A stretch of DNA of 64,000 bases from Cupriavidus taiwanensis (GTDB lineage: Bacteria; Pseudomonadota; Gammaproteobacteria; Burkholderiales; Burkholderiaceae): contig NZ_LT977070.1 in NCBI RefSeq assembly GCF_900250075.1, forward strand, positions 3,189,020 to 3,253,019, in the 5' to 3' direction. The notes under the pieces were generated by a model that saw only the letters and a list, made by a program, of their open reading frames with translations, was not told the origin of the DNA and searched no databases. Positions 57,064 through 64,000 of this stretch are shown in pieces. Numbering within the stretch: position 1 is the stretch's first letter; every line of letters begins with the position of its first letter. The translations under genes were made by a program, and so were the position numbers.

Positions 57064-58041
57064 TTGTCCCAGCCTTCCGCCACTGCCTTGCTTGCCCCGG
57101 TCGCTGCAGACATGCGCGCGGTCGATGCTGTTATCCGCCAGCGGCTGTCCTCTGAAGTCCCGCTGATCGAGCAGATCGGCGAATACATCATCGGTGCCGG
57201 CGGCAAGCGCCTGCGCCCGGTGATCCTGCTGCTGACGGCACGCGCGCTGGGCTACGACGGCAACCGTCACCATGAGCTGGCCGCCGTGGTGGAATTTATC
57301 CACACCGCCACCCTGCTGCACGACGATGTCGTCGACGAGTCCGAGCTGCGGCGCGGGCGCGACACCGCCAACGCGGTGTTCGGCAACGCCGCCAGCGTGC
57401 TGGTCGGGGACTTCCTCTACTCGCGCGCGTTCCAGATGATGGTCGATGCCGGCAGCATGCGCATCATGGAGATCCTCTCCAACGCGACCAACGTGATCGC
57501 CGAAGGCGAGGTGCTGCAGCTGCTGAACATGCACGACCCGGATGTCACCATCGAGCGCTACCTGCAGGTGATCCGCTACAAGACCGCCAAGCTGTTCGAG
57601 GCCGCCGCGCAGCTGGGCGCCGTGCTGTCCGGCGCCGACGCGCAAATGGAAGAGGCGGCCGCCGAATACGGCCGCCGCATCGGCACCGCCTTCCAGCTGA
57701 TCGACGACATGCTGGACTACACCGCCAGCGCCGAGCAGATGGGCAAGAACGCCGGCGACGACCTGCGCGAAGGCAAGCCCACCCTGCCGCTGCTGCACCT
57801 GATGGAACATGGCACGGCCGAGCAGCGCCAACTGGCCCGCGACGCGATCGTGCAGGGCGGCACCGAGCATTTCGACGCGGTCTTTGCCGCGATCCATGCC
57901 AGCGGCGCGCTCGAGGTCACCTTCGAGGCCGCACGGCGCGAGGCTGAAGCCGCCGAGCAGGCAGCCCGGCAGTTCCCGCCGTCCGAACTGAAGGAAACCC
58001 TGATCCAGCTCTGCGCCTTCTCGCTGCAGCGGCAGTCCTGA
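57064..58041 (+). CDS. ispB: Octaprenyl diphosphate synthase
   Basis: A 325-residue trans-prenyltransferase making the ubiquinone side chain. Aspartate-rich motifs are LLHDDVVDES and LIDDMLDY. The start is uncertain: TTG 57064 gives LSQPSATALLAPVAADM; GTG 57055 and ATG 57112 are in the same frame. No ATG fits the expected N-terminus, so a non-ATG start is likely. A TATAAT lies at 57030-57035. It is divergent from rplU. Confidence 0.92.
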   Translation: MSQPSATALLAPVAADMRAVDAVIRQRLSSEVPLIEQIGEYIIGAGGKRLRPVILLLTARALGYDGNRHHELAAVVEFIHTATLLHDDVVDESELRRGRDTANAVFGNAASVLVGDFLYSRAFQMMVDAGSMRIMEILSNATNVIAEGEVLQLLNMHDPDVTIERYLQVIRYKTAKLFEAAAQLGAVLSGADAQMEEAAAEYGRRIGTAFQLIDDMLDYTASAEQMGKNAGDDLREGKPTLPLLHLMEHGTAEQRQLARDAIVQGGTEHFDAVFAAIHASGALEVTFEAARREAEAAEQAARQFPPSELKETLIQLCAFSLQRQS

Positions 58042-58158
58042 GCCGGGAAGCGCGGCGGGATGGGGGCGTTTTCCCCCACCCTCTTCCATTCCCAAAAAAA
58101 CGCTGCTAAACTTACGTTCTTTGCTGCTGACGCCAAAACGTCTGCCGGCAGACCAAAT

Positions 58159-58235
58159 CGGGGTGTAGCTTAGCCTGGTAGAGCGCTACGTTCGGGACGT
58201 AGAGGCCGGAGGTTCGAATCCTCTCACCCCGACCA
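58159..58235 (+). tRNA. tRNA-Pro (anticodon CGG)
   Basis: A 77-nt cloverleaf with acceptor CGGGGTG/CACCCCG and encoded ACCA end, D-loop TAGCTTAGCCTGGTAGAG, anticodon arm CTACG-TTCGGGA-CGTAG with anticodon CGG, and T-arm GGAGGTTCGAATCCTCT. It reads CCG proline codons, frequent in this GC-rich genome. Confidence 0.96.
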
Positions 58236-58243
58236 GATTTAAG

Positions 58244-58278
58244 AAGCCGAATCAACGAAAGTTGGTTCGGCTTTTTGT
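58244..58278 (+). terminator. Terminator after tRNA-Pro
   Basis: AAGCCGAATCAAC-GAAA-GTTGGTTCGGCTT hairpin followed by TTTGTCTTT, 9 bp after the tRNA. Confidence 0.85.
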
Positions 58279-58295
58279 CTTTCTACCCCTCCTCC

Positions 58296-58616
58296 TTAGC
58301 CCTTGATGGCTTTGCGCTGTCGCTTGAAAGCTTTCAGCTCGGCTACGGAGAAAAGCTGGCTGCGCCCGACTTCCGCCCGTGGAGCCACCTTGCCATCGCG
58401 CACCAGCCGGCGGAAGGTCGCCATCGAGATTTCGAGGTATTGGGCAGCCTCTGCCGCGGTGAAATCCTCCTCCGCGAGATGGCCGAAGACTTCCTCATGC
58501 GAGAAATTCTCATCACCAAAGGCCCGCTGCCCGATCAGTGTGAAAAACCTGACGCGCTCCCGCGGGGGCAACGCGCCGAGGGCATGCAGCAGGTCTTCAG
58601 CGGTCATCGTGTCCAT
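58296..58616 (-). CDS. HTH/excisionase-like antitoxin
   Basis: A 106-residue protein with an N-terminal helical part (AEDLLHALGALPPRERVRFF) and a C-terminal MerR/excisionase-type HTH: EDFTAAEAAQYLEISMATFR, then RLVRDGKVAPRAEVGRSQLF. It overlaps the upstream RelE-like gene by 20 bases; toxin first, antitoxin second, as in HigBA-type modules. Most likely it neutralises the toxin and represses the operon. Confidence 0.82.
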   Translation of the reverse strand: MDTMTAEDLLHALGALPPRERVRFFTLIGQRAFGDENFSHEEVFGHLAEEDFTAAEAAQYLEISMATFRRLVRDGKVAPRAEVGRSQLFSVAELKAFKRQRKAIKG

Positions 58617-58920
58617 TCTTTTCTGCCCTCAGGTATTTCTTGAGCTCGTCATAGAAGTTCTCATGCGAGCCGACCTTATAGAAATCGATCCATAGCACTT
58701 CAAGTGCCACGCCTTTCACGTTGAGCCGGTAGGCGATCAGGTATTCCTGCCGGTTGAACCTGAATTTGTGCACCCGGATGCCAGCCAAGTCCCCGACCTT
58801 CGCTTCCCCCAGGTCGGGCACGGCACAGAGCTCCTCGACCTCGTCTTCGATCGCCAGCTGCAGCGGCTTGTGTGCTTTCTTGACGAACTGAACGAAAGGC
58901 TTCTTGAAGTTTCGTCTCAT
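58597..58920 (-). CDS. RelE/ParE-superfamily toxin
   Basis: A 107-residue basic protein with the RelE-like order of strands: DLAGIRVHKFRFNRQEYLIA, then YRLNVKGVALEVLWIDFYKV and the C-terminal helix HENFYDELKKYL. The pattern VHKFR ... YLIAYR ... FYKVGSHENFY is common to RelE/HigB proteins that cut mRNA on the ribosome. First gene of the two-gene module beside tRNA-Pro. Confidence 0.82.
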   Translation of the reverse strand: MRRNFKKPFVQFVKKAHKPLQLAIEDEVEELCAVPDLGEAKVGDLAGIRVHKFRFNRQEYLIAYRLNVKGVALEVLWIDFYKVGSHENFYDELKKYLRAEKNGHDDR

Positions 58921-59239
58921 GCGACGTTATGCACTCACTTTTGATTCTATAACAGATCGGGCCACGCCGGGGCGCCGGCGAGCCACCATGCCGAGAAGCA
59001 TGGCTGGCCAGCGACCACTGGGGATGGAGGCAATTCTCAAATTGCCGTCTTCCGTATTCGCCGCGCTGGCGACTGAGCCCCGCGCAAGTAGGGTTGCGCC
59101 GGTGTCGCGCAAACGCCAACACGTCCCGCCGTCGCCTTTACAAAAAGTGACCCCATCGGCAAACTGCCCCGATCCCTAGAAGCGGGCTCGTCTCGTCCTG
59201 CCTGTCCGCGGACACTGCTCCAACCACTGCGCACCTGCC
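58921..59239. other. Intergenic region between the toxin gene and pilB
   Basis: 319 bp without a gene. It must contain the divergent promoters of the toxin-antitoxin pair and pilB. A CCATGC-CGAGAA-GCATGG palindrome lies at 58986-59003, a possible operator. No sigma-54 site (GG-N10-GC with TGGC/TTGC) was clear. Confidence 0.45.
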
Positions 59240-60964
59240 ATGACACTCGGACTTGCCCTGGCCCAGAGCCGGCGTATCGCGCCCGCCCTGCTTGCTCAGC
59301 TGGAGCAGGCCGCGCGTGAAAAGCAATCGCAGCTGATCGACGAGATCATCGGCAGCGGCACCATGAGCGCGCATGACGTGGCGCTGTTCGCCGCGGACAA
59401 GTACCAGCTGCCGCTGCTCGATCTGGCCCAGTACAACCTGGCCAAGGTGCCGTCGGCGCTGGCCGGCAACCGTGAGTTCCACGCCCACCGGCTGCTGCCG
59501 CTGGGCCGGCGCGAGAACCGCCTGGTGCTGGCGCTGTCCGATCCGTCCAACCAGGCCGGCCTGGACGCGATCCGCGACAAGTACAAGCTGCCGGTCGAAG
59601 CCGTGGTGGTCGAGCACGACAAGCTGATGAAGCATGTGCGCGCCGCCGGCGAGGCGCTGGGCACGCTGAAGAACATCTCGCCGGTGCAGGCCGAGCGCAA
59701 GATGATCGAATACGATCCGGTCGCCGCCGCCGCCAACCCGCGCAACCGCACCACGGCCGACAACATCGACGACGCCCCGGTGGTGCGCTTCCTGCAGAAG
59801 CTGCTGACCGAGGCCTTCCACCGCGGCGCCTCGGACCTGCACTTCGAACCGTTCGAAACCTTCTACCGCATCCGCTTCCGCGTCGATGGCGTGCTGCAGG
59901 AGGTCGCGCGTCCGCCGCTGGACATCCGCGACAAGATCGCGACCCGCATCAAGGTGCTGTCGCGGCTGGATATTTCTGAAAAGCGCGTGCCGCAGGACGG
60001 CCGCATGAAGCTGCTGATCGCGCTGCCCAAGGACAAGGACGCCAAGGAAACCGTCGAGAAGGCGGTGGACTTCCGCGTGTCGACGCTGCCCACGCTGTTC
60101 GGCGAAAAGATCGTGATGCGGATCCTGGAATCTTCGTCCGACAAGCTCGACATCGACCAGCTCGGCTATGAGCCCGAGCAGAAGGCGCTGCTGCTGGACG
60201 TGATCAAGCGCCCCTACGGCATGGTGCTGGTGACCGGTCCCACCGGCAGCGGCAAGACCGTGTCGCTGTACACCTTCCTGAACCTGCTGAACCAGGGCGA
60301 CATCAATATTTCCACGGCCGAGGACCCGGCCGAAATCCAGCTGCCGGGCATCAACCAGGTCAACGTCAACGACAAGGCCGGGCTGACCTTCGCCACCGCA
60401 CTGCGCTCGTTCCTGCGCCAGGATCCGGACATCATCATGGTCGGCGAAATCCGCGACCTGGAAACTGCCGACATTTCAATCAAGGCCGCGCAGACCGGCC
60501 ACCTGGTGTTGTCGACGCTGCACACCAACGACGCGCCGACCACGCTGACGCGCCTGATGAACATGGGCGTGGCCCCCTTCAATATCGCGTCGAGCGTGCT
60601 GATGATCACCGCGCAGCGACTGGCGCGGCGGCTGTGCAGCTGCAAGCGCGAGGGCGAGATCCCGCGCGAGGCCTTGCTGGAAGCGGGCTTCCGCGAGCGC
60701 GACCTGGACGGCAGTTGGCTGCCTTACCATCCGGTCGGCTGCGAGCGCTGCAACGGCAGCGGCTACAAGGGCCGCTGCGGCATCTACCAGGTGATGCCGA
60801 TCACCGAGGCCATGCAGGAAATCATCCTGGCGCACGGCACCGCGCTGCAGATTGCCGAGCAGGCGCGCAAGGACGGCGTGCTATCGTTGCGCGAAGCGGG
60901 GCTGCTGAAGGTCAGGCAGGGCGTCACGTCACTCGAAGAAGTGCTGGCGACCACGAACACGTAG
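59240..60964 (+). CDS. pilB: Type IV pilus extension ATPase PilB
   Basis: A 574-residue GspE-family ATPase. N-terminal MshEN-type domain, then the ATPase with Walker A GPTGSGKTVSL, Asp box STAEDPAEIQLPG, Walker B DPDIIMVGEIRDLET and the His box LVLSTLHTNDAPTTLTRL. The four-Cys zinc motif is seen in RRLCSCKREGE and GCERCNGSGYKGRCG. It drives pilus assembly. It heads pilB-pilC-pilD-coaE. Confidence 0.95.
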   Translation: MTLGLALAQSRRIAPALLAQLEQAAREKQSQLIDEIIGSGTMSAHDVALFAADKYQLPLLDLAQYNLAKVPSALAGNREFHAHRLLPLGRRENRLVLALSDPSNQAGLDAIRDKYKLPVEAVVVEHDKLMKHVRAAGEALGTLKNISPVQAERKMIEYDPVAAAANPRNRTTADNIDDAPVVRFLQKLLTEAFHRGASDLHFEPFETFYRIRFRVDGVLQEVARPPLDIRDKIATRIKVLSRLDISEKRVPQDGRMKLLIALPKDKDAKETVEKAVDFRVSTLPTLFGEKIVMRILESSSDKLDIDQLGYEPEQKALLLDVIKRPYGMVLVTGPTGSGKTVSLYTFLNLLNQGDINISTAEDPAEIQLPGINQVNVNDKAGLTFATALRSFLRQDPDIIMVGEIRDLETADISIKAAQTGHLVLSTLHTNDAPTTLTRLMNMGVAPFNIASSVLMITAQRLARRLCSCKREGEIPREALLEAGFRERDLDGSWLPYHPVGCERCNGSGYKGRCGIYQVMPITEAMQEIILAHGTALQIAEQARKDGVLSLREAGLLKVRQGVTSLEEVLATTNT

Positions 60965-61028
60965 GCAAGCAGACACAACGTAAAGACAAGACGCACAACA
61001 AGCGTCATTTACATCGGGGGTCAATAAC

Positions 61029-62300
61029 ATGGCGACGCGCGCACCAGCAGCGGGCGCCCGGACGGGGGCACCGTCACGGGCCAAATCAGGGAAGGGACGC
61101 AAGGCCCCCACCCAGTACATATTCGAGTGGGAAGGCAAGGACCGCAAGGGCAAGACCTTCACCGGCGAGCTGCGCGCCGAAAACCAGGCCGAGGTCACCG
61201 CCACGCTGCGCAAGCAGGGCCTGACCATCGTCAAGCTCAAAAAGCGAAAGGCGGCGCGCGGGCGCAAGATCACCGAGAAGGACATCGCCTACTTCACCCG
61301 GCAACTGTCGACCATGCTGAAGGCCGGCATCCCGCTGCTGCAGTCGATCGACATCATCGCGCGCGGGCACGTCAACCCCAACTTCACCCAGCTGCTGTCC
61401 GACATCCGCTTCGACATCGAGGCCGGCAGCAGCATGGCCGCGGCGTTCCGCCGCCACCCCAAGTACTTCGACACGCTCTACTGCAACCTGATCGATGCCG
61501 GCGAACAGGGCGGCATCCTGGATTCGCTGCTGGAGCGCCTGTCGCTGTACATGGAGAAGACCATCGCGCTGAAGGGGCAGATCAAGTCCGCGATGATCTA
61601 TCCGATCGCGGTGCTGACGGTCGCCTTTGCCGTCACGGTGATCCTGATGCTGTTCGTGATCCCGGCGTTCAAGGGGGTGTTCTCCAGCTTCGGCGCCAAC
61701 CTGCCGGCGCCGACGCTGCTGGTGATCGCGATCTCGGACTTCTTCGTGCAGTACTGGTACCTGGTGATCGGCGCGCCGGTGGCCGGCATCAGCTTCTACC
61801 TGCGCGCGCTGAAGAAATCCGAGAAGGTGCAGCGCGCCACCGACCGCGCGCTGCTGAAGCTGCCGATCTTCGGCAGCCTGTTCCGCAAGGCCGTGATCGC
61901 GCGCTGGACCCGCACCCTGGCGACGATGTTCGCGGCCGGCACGCCGCTGGTGGAGTCGATGGAATCGGTGGCCGGCGCCGCCGGCAACTGGGTCTACTAC
62001 GACGCCACCCGCGACATCGAGCAATCGGTGCGCATCGGCACCAGCCTGACCAACGCGATGCAGGCGACCCATGTGTTCGACAACATGGTGCTGCAGATGA
62101 CGCAGATCGGCGAGGAGTCCGGCGCGCTGGACAATATGCTGCTGAAGGTGGCGGAGTTCTACGAGCGCGAGGTGGACGATGCCGTCGCCGCCATTTCCAG
62201 CCTGATCGAGCCGCTGATCATCGTGGTGCTGGGCGTGCTCATCGGCGGCATGGTGGTGGCGATGTACCTGCCGATCTTCAAGCTGGGACAGGTGGTGTAA
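61029..62300 (+). CDS. pilC: Type IV pilus inner-membrane platform protein PilC
   Basis: A 423-residue protein with two T2SSF domains (about 90-215 and 290-410) and three membrane helices. Signature parts are DIAYFTRQLSTMLKAGIPLL and ARWTRTLATMFAAGTPLVES. The first 60 residues are basic and Ala-rich, longer than usual. It links PilB and the pilus base. Starts 64 bp after pilB. Confidence 0.95.
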   Translation: MATRAPAAGARTGAPSRAKSGKGRKAPTQYIFEWEGKDRKGKTFTGELRAENQAEVTATLRKQGLTIVKLKKRKAARGRKITEKDIAYFTRQLSTMLKAGIPLLQSIDIIARGHVNPNFTQLLSDIRFDIEAGSSMAAAFRRHPKYFDTLYCNLIDAGEQGGILDSLLERLSLYMEKTIALKGQIKSAMIYPIAVLTVAFAVTVILMLFVIPAFKGVFSSFGANLPAPTLLVIAISDFFVQYWYLVIGAPVAGISFYLRALKKSEKVQRATDRALLKLPIFGSLFRKAVIARWTRTLATMFAAGTPLVESMESVAGAAGNWVYYDATRDIEQSVRIGTSLTNAMQATHVFDNMVLQMTQIGEESGALDNMLLKVAEFYEREVDDAVAAISSLIEPLIIVVLGVLIGGMVVAMYLPIFKLGQVV

Positions 62301-62303
62301 GCG

Positions 62304-63227
62304 ATGCAGCCGGTGTGGTCCGCTTCCCCTTATCCGACCGGAGCCGCGACCGGAGCCGCGACCGGCTCCGCCCCGCTGCTGCACGCGCTGGCGGCGCTGC
62401 CGCCAGTCTTTCTGGTGGCGGCAGCGGGGCTGCTGGGGCTGGTGGTCGGCAGCTTCCTCAATGTGGTGATCCACCGCATGCCGCGCATGATGGAGCGCGA
62501 CGAGGCCAACTACATTGCCGAGCTGCGCGGCGATCCGCTGCCCTACCCCGGCCGCTACAACCTGATGGTGCCGCGCTCGGCCTGCCCGCATTGCGGCCAC
62601 GCCATCGCCCCGTGGGAAAACGTGCCGGTGCTGAGCTACCTGTTCCTGCGCGGCCGCTGCTCGGCGTGCAAGGCGCCGATCAGCGTGCGCTATCCGCTGG
62701 TGGAACTGGCCTGCGGCGTGCTGAGCGCGCTGGTGGCATGGCGCTTCGGCCCGAACGCGCAGGCGCTGGCCGCGCTGGTGCTGGTGTGGGGGCTGCTGGC
62801 GCTGACCATGATCGATGCCGATACACAATTGCTGCCGGACCAGATCACGCTGCCGCTGCTGTGGATCGGCCTGCTGCTGAACCTGGCCGGCCTGTTCGTG
62901 GCGCTGCCCGACGCGGTGATCGGCGCCGCCGCAGGCTACCTGGTGCTGTGGCTCGCCTACTGGCTGTTCCGGCTGCTGCGCGGCAAGGAAGGCATGGGCT
63001 TCGGCGACTTCAAGCTGATGGCGGCGCTCGGGGCCTGGTTCGGCTGGCAGGCGCTGCCGGCGCTGGTGCTGCTGTCGTCGGTGGCCGGCGTCCTGTTCGG
63101 GCTGGCCAATATCGCGCTGCGCCGCCAGGACCGCGACACGCCGTTCCCGTTCGGGCCCTTCATCGCGCTGGCCGGCGTGGTGGTGCTGCTGTTCGGTCCC
63201 GGGGTGCTGCCGGTGTTTGCCTGGTGA
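62304..63227 (+). CDS. pilD: Prepilin peptidase/N-methyltransferase PilD
   Basis: A 307-residue inner-membrane aspartyl protease that cleaves and methylates prepilins. The cytosolic loop has the zinc Cys pairs (SACPHCGH and RCSACKAPI). Catalytic Asp residues are in TMIDADTQLLPD and MGFGDFKLMAALG. An Ala/Thr/Gly repeat TGAATGAATGSAP at the N-terminus is from a short DNA repeat (GGAGCCGCGACC). It starts 3 bp after pilC. Confidence 0.95.
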   Translation: MQPVWSASPYPTGAATGAATGSAPLLHALAALPPVFLVAAAGLLGLVVGSFLNVVIHRMPRMMERDEANYIAELRGDPLPYPGRYNLMVPRSACPHCGHAIAPWENVPVLSYLFLRGRCSACKAPISVRYPLVELACGVLSALVAWRFGPNAQALAALVLVWGLLALTMIDADTQLLPDQITLPLLWIGLLLNLAGLFVALPDAVIGAAAGYLVLWLAYWLFRLLRGKEGMGFGDFKLMAALGAWFGWQALPALVLLSSVAGVLFGLANIALRRQDRDTPFPFGPFIALAGVVVLLFGPGVLPVFAW

Positions 63228-63311
63228 TGGCCGCGCGGCTGTGATCCGGCCACGGCCGAAGCGGCCGAAGCTGGTATCGTTGCGGCAACGACGTCTGACA
63301 GAAACTATCAC

Positions 63312-63938
63312 ATGCTGGAAATCGGACTGACCGGCGGCATCGGCAGCGGCAAGACCCGCGTGGCCGACATGTTCGCCGCGCGCGGCGCCGCCATCATCGA
63401 TACCGACCTGCTCGCGCATGAGATCACCGCCCCGGGCGGGCGCGCCATCCCGGCGCTGGTCGAAGCCTTCGGCCCCGCCTGCCTGCGCCCGGACGGTGCC
63501 ATGGACCGCGACGCGATGCGCGCGCTGGTGTTTGCCGATCCCGCCGCCAAGGCGCGGCTCGAGGCCATCACGCACCCGCTGATCCGCGCGCTGACCACCG
63601 AACGCGCGCAGTCGATCCGCGCTGCGGGCGCGCACCCCTACCTGATCTACGTGGTACCGCTGCTGGTGGAGTCGGGCTCGTGGCGCGAGCGCGTCGGCCG
63701 CGTGCTGGTGGTCGACTGCACCGAAGCCACGCAGGTGGCCCGCGTGATGTCGCGCAACGGCTTCAGCCGCGAACAGGTGCTGGCGATCATGGCCCGTCAG
63801 GCCACGCGCGCCGCGCGCCTGGCATGTGCCGACGACGTCATCGACAACGACGGGCCGGTGCAGGCGCTGGTGGCACAGGTCGACCGGCTCGACCGCTACT
63901 ACCGTGAACTGTCGGCCGCGGGCACGGTCCATCCATAA
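63312..63938 (+). CDS. coaE: Dephospho-CoA kinase
   Basis: A 208-residue P-loop kinase for the last step of coenzyme A synthesis. P-loop GLTGGIGSGKTRVADMFA, then IIDTDLLAHEITAPGG and IYVVPLLVESGSW. Gene order pilD-coaE is conserved in proteobacteria. Confidence 0.95.
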   Translation: MLEIGLTGGIGSGKTRVADMFAARGAAIIDTDLLAHEITAPGGRAIPALVEAFGPACLRPDGAMDRDAMRALVFADPAAKARLEAITHPLIRALTTERAQSIRAAGAHPYLIYVVPLLVESGSWRERVGRVLVVDCTEATQVARVMSRNGFSREQVLAIMARQATRAARLACADDVIDNDGPVQALVAQVDRLDRYYRELSAAGTVHP

Positions 63939-64000
63939 CGCGCCAGGCCGGCGCGGTGGCGCATGGCATCATGCGCGCGACATTGTCCTCGGACCTTGTC
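63939..64000. other. Right window edge, no gene visible
   Basis: Only 62 bp follow coaE. In related genomes zapD comes next, but no start is within the window. Confidence 0.5.

Noticed and set aside
58159..58278. tRNA-Pro as attachment site of an integrated element
   Set aside because: No integrase is adjacent and the tRNA 3' end is not repeated downstream within the window; only a terminator and a two-gene TA module follow.

Overview
The window looks like a chromosomal segment of a high-GC betaproteobacterium of the Cupriavidus/Ralstonia type. The evidence is the conserved order rplU-rpmA-obgE-proB with proS and rppH nearby, the pilB-pilC-pilD-coaE cluster, pilS-pilR next to ampD, two Bug/TctC solute-binding proteins, a Lys/Ala-rich histone H1-like gene, and GC-rich codon use throughout the core genes. 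The genus is inferred from gene content, not from a search.

Layout. 1-322 is the 5' part of a repetitive H1-like histone gene, followed by about 1.5 kb without a credible gene. 1.8-20.1 kb is ordinary accessory chromosome: a DUF2147 protein, a TonB-dependent siderophore receptor, a LysR regulator divergent from a tautomerase, a GntP permease, an aldo/keto reductase, a lipoprotein, a SYLF protein, RdgC, a thioesterase, a Bug protein, a chemoreceptor, a GNAT enzyme, and a LysR / Bug / CoA-transferase / enoyl-CoA hydratase operon.

About 20.3-33.6 kb is a patchwork accessory region that is visibly more AT-rich in parts and full of gene remnants. It holds an acyl-CoA ligase tail, an MFS transporter and a compact type VI secretion effector cassette (PAAR, DUF4123 chaperone, small co-chaperone-like protein, Tox-REase-5 nuclease, Imm52 immunity protein). 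It also holds a lone ABC exporter, a second MFS transporter, a 5'-truncated M81 peptidase, a SymE-like toxin and a YfbU-family gene paired with a large HEPN-type protein. A tyrosine-recombinase C-terminal remnant lies near its right edge. The YfbU/HEPN pair is the best candidate for an undescribed defence or toxin system here.

33.7-64 kb is mostly core genome. It contains nrdB and nrdA (with two NrdR-like boxes and a perfect 19-bp inverted repeat in the nrdA leader), an overlapping chain ypjD/ccsA-like - small zinc-ribbon-like gene - pilS - pilR - ampD, ffh, a phosphoribosyltransferase, two LysE exporters, and a proS - lytic transglycosylase - prolyl hydroxylase - AraC chain. These are followed by rppH, a CNP1-like lipoprotein, proB, obgE, rpmA, rplU, ispB, tRNA-Pro(CGG), a RelE-like toxin/HTH antitoxin pair, and pilB-pilC-pilD-coaE.

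All calls come from reading the sequence. No database search was run, so family assignments rest on recognised motifs and gene order.
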